Shown here piece after piece: positions 21,513-30,387 of a DNA stretch of 33,632 nucleotides. Numbering within the stretch: position 1 is the stretch's first letter; every line of letters starts with the position of its first letter. The stretch covers positions 1-33,632 of the forward strand of contig VKHL01000227.1 in assembly GCA_015146655.1 (NCBI GenBank), given 5' to 3'. The translations under genes were made by a program, and so were the position numbers. Origin of the DNA: Ochromonas danica (taxonomy: Eukaryota; Sar; Chrysophyceae; Chromulinales; Chromulinaceae). The notes below the pieces were generated by a model. It had not been told where the DNA came from and made no database searches. It was given only the letters and a program-made list of their open reading frames with translations.

Positions 21513-21821
21513 TCAGTCCGTGTGCTTCATAAGTGGATTTTCATTATGTGCAACATAAGTAGAGAAGTGATTAGTACGGTGTTGCATAGCTACAAAGATC
21601 TCCTCAGCTACAATCACTGCACGATCAGCATCCTCATAGTTCGCACATGCCTTGATGAGAGATGTGAAAGTGATAACATCGGGTTGTAAACCTGAATTTC
21701 GCATTTCTTGTAATAACTCTAACCCTCTCTCTAATTCACCACATCTTGCACAAGCATCAATGAGAGGTATACTACTAGGATAACTTATGGCAAGCATTAA
21801 AAAGAAAGGGTGTTGGGAAAC
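21513..21821 (-). pseudogene. Truncated pentatricopeptide-repeat (PPR) gene fragment
   Basis: Reading from a likely acceptor (TTACAG at 21822) the frame gives about one and a half PPR motifs: PLIDACARCGELERGLELL, then EMRNSGLQPDVITFTSLIKA. It then runs to a stop 20 bp from the PDI stop. PPR proteins normally have many repeats and bind organellar RNA. No further repeats lie upstream in this window, where the sequence becomes AT-rich. It looks like the last exon of a PPR gene that once neighboured PDI, now cut off. Confidence 0.65.
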
Positions 21822-22268
21822 CTGTAAGTCTCACTACCTAGACGACCAATAAATTCAATCCTTTTTCAGGTTAGTGTAAATAACAACCAAATTGTGGAAT
21901 GAGATCACTTATCTCTTATCCTTATTAATTATTAATCAAGAATGCTGTGCTCAACACACGCACACGATCATACAACAGTCATGTAGAGCATACTACAGGT
22001 AAGCATAAACATAACTAATTAAGCATTATACTAATCACTGCTGAGCCATCGCTCAGAGAAGACACAATTCAACATAGGGTTTATTGAGTAGTAGTATGTA
22101 AAGTTTGAACTTTCAAAGTTTTATTCCAAATGTTAAAATGTTTCAATCAGGGTATAAAGTTTATTCAGAAGTAAGTTAAAAGCAAGCATGTGTGGTTTTC
22201 CTAATTAATGCTGCAGCTGTAATTTTTAATCAAAAGTTTCAAAAGTTTGGTTTCGTTACCGAATCAGG
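21822..22268. other. AT-rich region without a gene
   Basis: About 450 bp, visibly AT-richer than the flanks, with no supported ORF. It separates the PPR remnant from the 326-residue ORF and probably contains that ORF's 3' UTR. Confidence 0.45.
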
Positions 22269-23249
22269 TTATACTAGAGGAATGGGTTTGAGAAATACGG
22301 AATCGCTGGTACTTCGCTTGAACACCAACTGTGCTTTCTCAAATGGGCCCATTTCAGCAACCACCCCGATGAGCAACAATTTAACGATACCAAGTAGTTT
22401 GAGGTAAGTGTCTTTGGGTACAATCTCCTTCAAGTTTTCTCTTGTATACAAAAGGTGTTCTACAATCCGATTGCCTTCGCGGTGGACAAGAGATAGTGCG
22501 GCCGCTTGTCCTGTTAAGACAACAAGAGCATCATGCACCATATAGGGTGGAAACTTTGCTTTATCGGATCGATACGCTGCACTTCGATACGCTGCATTAT
22601 GAGACTTGATCTCAACGTGCAATCCATCCTCAGTCACAGCATCTACTTGATTGCGCAACAGGATAGAGAAATAGTGTAACCCATCAAAGTTGTCTCCAAG
22701 ACCAACAAGGTTGTAATCATAGTGACGCCAGCCCCTGTGTTTCTCATCAACAGGTGTGGTGAGGCGGTTCGCAATAGTATGACCATATGCTGCATTATCC
22801 CGCGTCCCTGCTGTGTCTTCAACAACAAGATAGGTATGGTCTGTATTTAAATATTTACGCTTGGTGATATTGAACACAAAATCATTCTTGTATTGTAGGC
22901 TTTCGAATTCCAGGTCAGCAACGTGCAATAGCTTCACAAGAGAACCTCGACTAATACAGACCTTAGCCTGGGAAAGAGAGGAAAGAAGCTGAGGGTCAAC
23001 GCTCAAGTAGTTTTGATCGAAGAGTTCCGCAGTAGTCATTGGCGCTGGCGACGACATATCTACAGAACTGTTAATGATTTCTTCAGGCTTATCAACAAAT
23101 CTTCTCAGGCCATTTTCGCCACCAATATCAACAGAATTGGTACCCCCTTCCGCATAGATGATTCCCACTCTATCAAATCGGGGATCAATAGTTTGCTTCT
23201 TAGCTTTTGCTTTGAGGTCTTTAATCATAAACTTTTTAATTGTTGCCAT
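22269..23249 (-). CDS. Intronless 326-residue protein, possible PD-(D/E)XK / DXO-RAI1-like fold
   Basis: One uninterrupted ORF from the ATG at 23247-23249. No family is certain. Residues 184-217 contain LGDNFDG, then RNQVDAVTEDG and HVEIKSH. An Asp (203) followed ten residues later by Glu-x-Lys (213-215) is the core of PD-(D/E)XK nuclease folds. The arrangement (x-V-D ... E-I-K, then a segment with YMVHDALVVLTGQAA) recalls the DXO/RAI1 decapping family, although the usual Glu of its E-h-D motif is Gln here. A 15-bp in-frame tandem duplication gives AAYRSAAYRS at 219-228. The ORF lies inside the island between the DHHC repeats, is intronless unlike most neighbours, and is more AT-rich. Transfer or capture is possible but unproven. 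Confidence 0.55.
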   Translation of the reverse strand: MATIKKFMIKDLKAKAKKQTIDPRFDRVGIIYAEGGTNSVDIGGENGLRRFVDKPEEIINSSVDMSSPAPMTTAELFDQNYLSVDPQLLSSLSQAKVCISRGSLVKLLHVADLEFESLQYKNDFVFNITKRKYLNTDHTYLVVEDTAGTRDNAAYGHTIANRLTTPVDEKHRGWRHYDYNLVGLGDNFDGLHYFSILLRNQVDAVTEDGLHVEIKSHNAAYRSAAYRSDKAKFPPYMVHDALVVLTGQAAALSLVHREGNRIVEHLLYTRENLKEIVPKDTYLKLLGIVKLLLIGVVAEMGPFEKAQLVFKRSTSDSVFLKPIPLV

Positions 23250-23538
23250 AGCTTAGCACTCAGTCAGTTCCTTTGAAATTGTTTGATTATGATCAGCCGA
23301 GAGGTCCGACAAGGGGTGGAGTTCCAGAGAAGCCCATTCGCTCCACTCTACCAGAAGTCCTCCAGCCACTCCTCGAGGAAGAGTACCGGCAGGTCTCTCT
23401 AATCGCACGCAGACCAAAATTTCGGCTCCTGCTCATTAACTTAGCTGGGAAGAAGGTAAAGTTAACTTAAGAAGAATACGAGTTAACTTAAGAAATGTAC
23501 ACCATCTCCTTCCAAAACTGAAAAGGACCAAACTCCTC
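23250..23538 (+). other. Unassigned junction sequence with a short ORF
   Basis: A plus-strand frame from about 23273 (no ATG start) to 23470 encodes SLIARRPKFRLLLINLAGKK and then meets a GTAAAG donor-like site, so it could be a stray exon. Two copies of TTAACTTAAGA lie at 23462 and 23483. Nothing here connects naturally to the PDI fragment that follows. Confidence 0.35.
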
Positions 23539-24058
23539 GACTATTCCCAGTGCTGTTGTTGCCTTGACGTATGGCGTGAGTGGCTACCCAACCATCAAGT
23601 TCTTCCCTAAGGGCAGCACCGAGCCTGAGGAATACAATGGGGTGGTCGTTCTGCCGATACCATTGTGAAGTGGGTGAATGACAAGGTTGGAACTTCTCGC
23701 AAGGTTAAGACTATTCCCAGTGCTGTTGTTGCCTTGACTGCCGAGGATTTTGATGCTCAAGTCTTGGGTGAGAAGGCAGCTTTGGTTGAGTTCTATGCTC
23801 CTTGGTGTGGTCACTGCAAGTCTCTGGCCCCTGAATACGAGAAGTTAGGCAAGATCTTTGCAGGTGATTCGGATGTGCTGATTGCCAAGGTGGATGCCAC
23901 TGAAGAAGGAGACTTGGCCAGCCGCTTCGATGTCTCTGGTTACCCTACTCTCAAGTTCTTCCCTGCCAACTCCGTCGAACCCATTCCTTATGAAGGTGCT
24001 CGTACTGCAGCTGGTATGCTGGAGTTTATCAACACCCAGGCTGGTACTGCCAGAAGAC
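23539..24058 (+). pseudogene. Internal fragment of a protein disulfide isomerase (end of Trx-a, full Trx-b)
   Basis: The second thioredoxin domain is complete from about 23709 ([18 protein letters not shown]; active site FYAPWCGHCKSLAP; SGYPTLKFFP) to FINTQAGTAR at 24050. Before it lies only the last part of the first thioredoxin domain ([15 protein letters not shown], then [15 protein letters not shown]). The two parts of that tail are out of frame with each other near 23640, consistent with a 2-nt insertion. The 30 bases at 23539-23568 repeat 23709-23738 exactly, putting the interdomain linker in front of the wrong segment. There is no start codon or signal peptide. At 24059 the DHHC repeat begins and the frame runs into unrelated sequence. 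The missing C-terminal domain is at 21159-21493. Confidence 0.8.
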
Positions 24059-25295
24059 TTCAGATCAAGAGGTGGATGGATTCTCCCTCCTCCAGATCTC
24101 CAGATCTCCAGATTTCAGATCTCCAAATCTGGAGATTGGAGTTACAAACCTATCGCATACCAGTATGCCGCTAGCCCATGGGCATCCATGTGGAGCTGCT
24201 AATGTTGGATGTAGCTAAAAGGTCACCTGTACCTTGAAGTCATATCATATTCCACAAGTGCTGGAGAGCTAAAATGCGGTCCTAATTGATGTTGATTTAA
24301 CATGCTTATATGCATTGAAGATAAACAGTCGAGAGTTAATTCACAAAAGGAAAAAAGCAACACAACAAGTCTGAATATGTCTCATTGCATGACAATTCTA
24401 ACATTATTCTACTATACCAGAACCACCTCCAAATCCTACTATGAGGAGATAGACTATACACCACACTAGACCACAGAGTGCAAAGCTAGACTACACTACA
24501 CCACACTACACTAGCCTACACTACTACCCTACTTTATAAAAAGCAACGCATGCGCTAACACAAGCGCTGAAAATATACTACATGGAAGCCTAACTATGAG
24601 GATTTGGGAGTGAAGTCAAAGACAGGCGAGTGACGCACAGCAGTCACAATCACAAAGATGACGACAAAGGCAATAAGTAGCCAAAGAGAGACGAGGAAGC
24701 CTCGGAAGGTGAACAAGGTCTTCTTGCCGATACACTTCCCTGTCCAAGGGCAGTGGTGGTCTAGGTCCACTATGCAGACCCCACAGTCATAGCAGTGAGA
24801 GGCATTCCATGGCCGATCAAGCTTGCAGAAAGTACATTCCATCTTTTTGAATCCTCCTTCAGTTCCCCCCAGTTCAACGTTCAGAGAGGCTTCCTGGGAG
24901 TCAGTGATGGTTCGGAAGACGATACCTGGGTCAGAGCATGCTGTCAATGTAAAGAACCTATCACAACAAGGAGTCATCAGTGGCGGCGGTGGGTGGTGAC
25001 AGGAGGGAGGTGTCGTACACGAGGACGGAGAAGCCCAGCAGGACAGTGACGAAGATCACCCCGCCACCCCATCCCACAGCAATATTGTTGATAAAGAGCA
25101 CAGTGGGTACGATGACCAACGCGTAGGTGACGAGCATGCAGGGCCAGTCAGGCCCCACGAAGAGCTGGAAGGGGAAGAAGGAAGACCTCTTCCCAAAGAG
25201 CAGAATGGTCCTACCCACACGATGAGGGAAGTAGAATACACGTCCATCTTCCAGAAGCTCTACTTCTTTAGAAGGAAAACGAGCTCCACAAACAA
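24059..25295. repeat. Long direct repeat, copy 2 (about 1.24 kb)
   Basis: Direct duplicate of 19938-21158. The left end adjoins the PDI fragment and the right end passes into sequence containing the native start codon of the DHHC gene and the divergent promoter. The right flank reads as an undisturbed gene, so this copy is probably ancestral. Two extra AGATCTCC units (about 24094-24110) distinguish it from copy 1. Confidence 0.93.
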
Positions 25296-25302
25296 TACTC
25301 AT
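24594..25302 (-). CDS. DHHC palmitoyltransferase, copy 2 (probable parent gene)
   Basis: Exons 25302-25019 and 24957-24594, with a 61-bp intron, give 215 residues. Hydrophobic segments lie at about 52-72 and 78-102, followed by the ACSDPG motif (101-106) typical of DHHC enzymes. The Cys-rich domain runs from CTFCKLDRPWNASHC to DLDHHCPWTGKCIG, with DHHC at 161-164; Cys164 would carry the acyl intermediate. A third hydrophobic segment (about 182-202) follows and the protein ends soon after. Family members usually have four membrane segments, so this is a short version or has a missed 3' exon. It S-acylates membrane proteins in the endomembrane system (family knowledge). The start codon lies just outside the repeat. 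Confidence 0.85.
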
Positions 25303-25547
25303 CAGACTTGTTCAGGTAGGTTTTGTCACAGCAGAGAGAAGAAGGAGGAAAATCTGTTTTTATTCGGTATTAGAGTGGATTCCATGGATTCCATGATGTT
25401 TTGGCTGTCTGAACAGCGGTTTTTCCGTCTAGATTGCTCTGTGTCGACTGATCGTTGTTTTGTTATAACATCTTATTCCGTCCCTCTGTCCCTTGTCTTG
25501 CAAGTCCCAGTGTAAAGGGAATAGTCAAGTCATTCTTGCTAAGAGAG
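25303..25547. promoter_or_regulatory. Divergent promoter, DHHC copy 2 / Tudor-like gene
   Basis: These 245 bp lie between two divergent start codons. A near-palindrome (TTCCATGGATTCCATG) lies at about 25380-25395 and resembles the TTCCATGGAA word found elsewhere in the window. Copy 1 of the DHHC gene lacks this region. Confidence 0.45.
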
Positions 25548-25970
25548 ATGTCTCTACAACCTAAAGATCAAGTACAACGTAGTATAGATGGCATCTGGTT
25601 TGATGCAGTCGTGGAGAAAGTTCATCGACAAAGACAGACAGTCTCTATCCGCTACCTTGATGATGAGAACTACGAGTCGGATGTACCTTTTGAGGAGATT
25701 CGAACAATAACAGATGAAGAGAATAGACGGTATAACAACAGCAACAGTTCGAGTGGCAGACAGCAGCAGCAAGGGGTAGTGGATACTCTGCCCAGGCCTT
25801 TAGCTGGCTTGGTGGATGATGACCACGAAGTGAGGAAGCGACATATCCCCACTGTCTTTATCCACAGTGACAGTTCACTGGACGAAGCCATCATATTGAA
25901 TGGCGCGGAGAACAAACTGGCTGCGGGGGGTGGACTGCGTGCCTTGCGCTATCTCAAGCCCAGCAGCTAG
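25548..25970 (+). CDS. Small Tudor-like domain protein
   Basis: A 140-residue intronless ORF. Residues 12-50 (GIWFDAVVEKVHRQ, then VSIRYLDDENYESDVPFEEI) fit a Tudor or Tudor-knot barrel of the SMN/SGF29/Agenet type, which reads methylated Lys or Arg. A polar linker with a Gln run follows. The C-terminal part has RKRHIPTVFIHSDSSLDEA and ends LRALRYLKPSS. No partner domain is present, so it is probably an adaptor (inference). The ATG at 25548 is preferred because upstream in-frame sequence is unlike a protein. Confidence 0.68.
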   Translation: MSLQPKDQVQRSIDGIWFDAVVEKVHRQRQTVSIRYLDDENYESDVPFEEIRTITDEENRRYNNSNSSSGRQQQQGVVDTLPRPLAGLVDDDHEVRKRHIPTVFIHSDSSLDEAIILNGAENKLAAGGGLRALRYLKPSS

Positions 25971-26174
25971 TCTACCCCTTCCCCCCTCCTGGCCCCCTCT
26001 CTACCACTACCCATGTCTATAGTGATCGAAATAATCCTGCCTATAATAATACTTAAAACAATGGTTTCAAGCCATTAATACTTCAGAATGACTTCCCTCC
26101 GTCACCTAACGCTATCTCACACAGCGGTCACATCCTATCCTACGCGAATGAATACAAACGACCTGGTCTACTCA

Positions 26175-28290
26175 CTACAAAATACGTAACAGAGCTAACA
26201 GCCGATCACAAAACTCTCGATAAGTCACAAGGCCTTGAGACTGTCTCTTCCTGCTGTCCTTCTTCCCCGCGTGGTGGTGTCCCAACACTTCATCTTCCAA
26301 GAAGGCAATGATCTCTTGTGTCTGCTTGTCAGAAGAGGAGAGATCTTGCAATCGCTGGTCAGCGAGGTCACACAAACAGACATGGAATGAACTTCGTCTC
26401 AATAGCTCTTTGTCTTCTCCTCCTTCGAGGTGTCCTTCCAGCCACCACCTTCCCCCTTCCTCCCCATCGCTTGGCACACTCTCTTCACTAGAGCAATCAC
26501 CCTCTTGAGAGGTCGCGGAGGGCATCAACGTCTCCGTCTCATCGATGCTACCCAGGCGATACATCACCCACAGCTGCTTGAAGAGAGGCGCTAGCACTTC
26601 ACCTTTCAGCCCATCGGCCAGTCGCAGCTGAAGCATATCACGCAAGCACTGATCGACTAGTTCTGGGCCAGGAATGACGTGATAATGACTTTCTTCCTCC
26701 TCCTGCTCCTCTTTATTCCTCCATTTCCGATTAATCTCGTCCCCGTGGATTTTCTTGGTCAATGTGACATACTCTTTCGACTGCATTTCCAACAATCTCG
26801 ACACAGTGCGATCAAAGGCAAAGGCTTCATCGTAAGCCATATTACCCGCACCTTTTTCTTCAGATGAGTAGAGATCGTGTGCCGGACGATCAGCTTGGAA
26901 GAGTGTCAATACCTTATGTTCATAGAGGGCGTCCACTAAGGTGATGAACCGTCGGAGCTCATTCCTGCGCAGAATATTGAGTTGTGGGATGTCTACGATG
27001 GCGATGGTGTGGAAGAGACGGGCTAGTTCCAAGTAGTCCACAGCTCCCAGGTTCTTGTTGCACAGGTCATCGAAGGTAAACCAAGCCACTCTACGTCCTG
27101 CTATGACTCGTGGCACATGAACCAAGTGGCCATAGACGGCTAAGACTACCTCTTCCTCTTGCTTCTTCTCATCCAGTGCATGAAGCAGGGCCGGGGGTAG
27201 AGAGGTATAACGGGGGAAGTACTGGGAGAAATGCTCCTTCACGGCTGCGGCACTCGCTGCTCCAAGTGGATGGAAGAAGATGGTCTATTCAATTCAGAGG
27301 TCGAAAGCACCGTTAACACCACCGCTACTATTGCTTGGCAACTACACAACACCCTACCTGGTCGACTTGCTCATACTTGGTGACACGATAGTCAACTGGT
27401 GCAGGAGGAGTTGGCGTAGCCGATGAAGTAGTAGTGGTAGCAGCAGTAGAGGAGGATGGGACAAGATCAAGATTGTCTTTGGGCAAGAAGGAGAAGACGA
27501 TAGACTTGCTCTCCAAGAGAGGAATGAAGGGCAGGAAGAGATCTCTCTGCAGACCATTCTGATAGAGGTCACCTGGTGGGCGATTCGAAGTAGCCACAAG
27601 GACTAATCCACGCGCAAAAAGCTCTTCAAAGAGAGCTTTCAATATCATGGCATCAGCAATGTCAGTGACTTGGAACTCATCGAAGCACAACAGGAAGGTC
27701 TCCTGCAGGATCTCGTCCGCCACCATAGCCACGGGATGTCTCTTCAAAGAAACAGAAGAGCGTTGTACAGCATGAATACGTTTATGAACTTCAAGCATGA
27801 AGTCGTGGAAGTGGATGCGTTTCTTCTTCTGGATGGGCAGGTGGTCGTAGAAGAGGTCCATGAGGTAGGTCTTACCACATCCTGTGGACCCCCACATGTA
27901 GAGGCTCTTAGGAACCGGCACTGACGCAGCGTTAGCAGCAGCAGAAGTATCCGAGGCAGGTGAGGATGAGCCCAAGGAGAAGAGCGAGGACAGCCCACCC
28001 CAGGAGGACGTCTTCTTCTTCTCTTCTCGAGGAGCTGGAGGTGTCGCCGTGTAGTGAGGCTCATAGGCAAGACAGTGTCCATGTAGGTCATCCAACAGAG
28101 TGAGTGCGCGGAGCTGGATGGCGTCCTCGGTCACCGCCTGCTTGGCCACACGATGTCTGTAGACCTCGGAGGGCTTGCTAACAGGGGTACTACCTGTGGA
28201 GGCGCTGGAAATGCTCAAGGAGCGATAGCTGATAGTAGTAATCGATCGACCATACCAGGGAATGGGACGAGTTCGTCGAATTGATCTCAT
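26175..28290 (-). CDS. AFG1: AFG1/LACE1-type mitochondrial AAA ATPase with C-terminal extension
   Basis: Exons 28290-27358 and 27284-26175 (73-bp intron, phase 0) give 680 residues. The N-terminus is a typical mitochondrial presequence (Arg/Ser-rich, no acids: [16 protein letters not shown]). Walker A is GSTGCGKT (134-141) and Walker B is LLCFDEFQ with Asp204/Glu205. [18 protein letters not shown] is the sensor region characteristic of AFG1. In yeast and animals the protein helps extract or degrade inner-membrane and respiratory-chain subunits. A Ser/Thr/Pro insert lies near 290-305. Yeast and human proteins are about 480-510 residues. Here about 190 extra residues follow the conserved [11 protein letters not shown], acidic in the middle and helical at the end ([16 protein letters not shown]). 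Confidence 0.9.
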
Positions 28291-28611
28291 TGATCAACTT
28301 GGCCACGAAAATAAGCGAAACAAGCGAAACAAGCGGAACAAGAACAACTTGCTGGTGCGCACTTTCACCCTCGAGAAAGCGTTTCTTCGACTTATAATAG
28401 CGTTTATCCCTGTTTTGTGGCTCCGCCACTACGGTAGTGCAGCCGCCAAACCTTCAAGGTGCTGGCACACAATTCGGGGTTTTCGTGTTTTCGATTTTTG
28501 CTTGGGAGGAATTCCATGGAATGCTCTGAACAGTTAACTTAAGAGGAAAGGAGTCTAACTTTCACGCGCCATATGGTGGATGGTTGTTGAAAATTGTATT
28601 GTGCAACGAGC
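28291..28611. promoter_or_regulatory. Divergent promoter, AFG1 / Myb gene
   Basis: About 320 bp between the AFG1 start (minus) and the first in-frame ATG of the Myb gene (plus). It contains a tandem AAGCGAAAC-type repeat at about 28314-28340, the palindrome TTCCATGGAA at 28512-28521 inside an EcoRI-like GGAATTCC, and TTAACTTAAGA at 28534-28544. Both words recur elsewhere in the window, so they are candidate regulatory sites. Confidence 0.5.
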
Positions 28612-30323
28612 ATGTCTGTTGTTCACTACCATCGCTTCATCCTTTTCTCTTTCGTTTTGCTAGTCTTATTAGATGTAGGAGTGATTGGTTGGTCTCCATC
28701 TCTTCCCTCTACCACCTCTTGGCCTCCTCCTCTACTATCCTCACTGTTGAGGAGGAGTTGGCGGAGTGATACTAGACAATATAGTCATGGCAGGGGCAGG
28801 CAAGGAGAGGCAGGATTTGCCCTAAGCAGTAGTCTCAGTCTAGCGCGGATGGCTGAACGTCTGGACGGCTGGAACCCTTCCATGCTGGTGAACAAGTCCA
28901 TGCGCAAGCCGTGGACTATAGAGGAAGATGAACAGCTGCGCAAAGGTATTGAAGTACATGGACCTGCTCATTGGAATCTCATTGCCGCAGACTTCGTGAG
29001 GACAAGATGTCCTCTACAGTGTCGCAAGCGATGGGTGCAGACCTTGGACCCGGCCATCAAGATTGGACCCTGGACTGTAGAGGTATACCACACTACTTTA
29101 CACTTATTTCCACTTCACTGACTGGATTGACTTGAACTCTTACATGCGTTGATAGGAGGATGAGCAACTGCGTGAGTTAGTAACAGAGCTAGGTGCTAAC
29201 CAATGGACAGCGATTAGTCATCGTATGAATGGTCGCACGGCAGTCACTTGTCGCTTCCGATGGCTTTACCAGGTCAACCCTTGTCTAAGACGAGGTAACT
29301 GGACGAGTGAGGAGGACGATCTCTTACTCAACTACTATGATGATAGCTCTCGCACGAAGTGGAGGGATCTCTGTGAGGTGCTACCCGGTCGATCAGCTTG
29401 TGATATTCGCATTCGTCATCGTATCCTCACCAGACAAGGCAGTGCGCGTGAACGATGGACTCAACAGGAGGATGAGGTACTACAAGCTGTAGTCGCTCGC
29501 ATGGGACAAAGAAATTGGCAAAGTGTGGCGGATGAGATTAAAGGACGCACTTCCTTGCAGTGCTTCCAGCGGTGGCAGTCTCTAATCAAAGCCAGTCTAG
29601 CTGCTCAGCCTTGGAGAGAAGAAGTGGGTAACTTACTATTTCCATGGAATTGATTTGTCCATCTAATGTCCACTGTGTGAGGAATAGGAGGATGAGTTGT
29701 TACTTCGTAGTGTGCAGGCCTACGGCGTGAAGCGTTGGGCTCAAATTGCTACCGATGTAGGAGGTCGCACTGCCATGGAATGTCGATGGCGGTAAGTCTC
29801 CTGTCCCTCTCTTTCATCTTGTAGTTCATAGTACATAGTGACTTTCTGGACTGTGACCAGGTGGAAGAATGTACTGCAGAGTCAAGTCAATCAAAAGGCA
29901 TGGACTGCTGAAGAAGATGCTTTACTGCTTCATCTTCGACAAACCACCAATCGTGGGTGGAGAGAACTCTGTCGAGATCTTCCAGGCAGGAACAGACAGG
30001 CTATTGTAGATCGCTGTCGGTATCTAGGCGTTCCTCTTCGCCACATGCAAACCCCACCTCCATCGCCACAACAGTTATGGTCTCAAGAAGAGATCGATAA
30101 GTTAGAAAGTGTCGTGCAACTGTATTCAGGTAGAAGAAAGAGCTGGAAGAAGATCGCAACTTTCCTTCCAGGACGAACCTCCGAAGAATGCGAGGCCTAT
30201 TATTATCGAGTAGTCGCAGCAGCAGCAAAACGTGATAATAGCAACAATTCTAGAAATAGAAGTGACAGTAGTAGTAGCAGTAGCAGTAGAGGGCGAGAGA
30301 GGGATCTCTCTCTCATAGGATGA
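28612..30323 (+). CDS. Seven-repeat Myb/SANT DNA-binding protein
   Basis: Exons 28612-29082, 29156-29623, 29688-29791 and 29861-30323 join in frame to 501 residues. Seven Myb/SANT repeats follow one another. They start at RKPWTIEEDEQL, GPWTVEEDEQL, GNWTSEEDDLL, ERWTQQEDEVL, QPWREEEDELL, KAWTAEEDALL and QLWSQEEIDKL, each with the spaced Trp or aromatic core and a GRT/GRS/GRN turn. The tail is Ser/Asn/Arg-rich. The layout recalls SNAPC4 (four and a half repeats) and plant-type multi-repeat Myb proteins; it probably binds promoter DNA. The first in-frame ATG gives a hydrophobic N-terminus (HRFILFSFVLLVLLDVGVIG), odd for a nuclear protein. The in-frame ATG at 28849 (MAERLDGWNP) would give 422 residues and may be the true start. 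Confidence 0.88.
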
Positions 30324-30387
30324 TGGCTTGGTTAGGTTAGCACTAGCTCTTGTCTAATTTGTAAATGGTCGTATCGTTAGCGTTAGC

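Noticed and set aside
19938-25295. Transposon with long terminal direct repeats
   Set aside because: The repeats carry a host DHHC gene, lack TG...CA-type ends, and the island has no transposase, integrase or reverse transcriptase.
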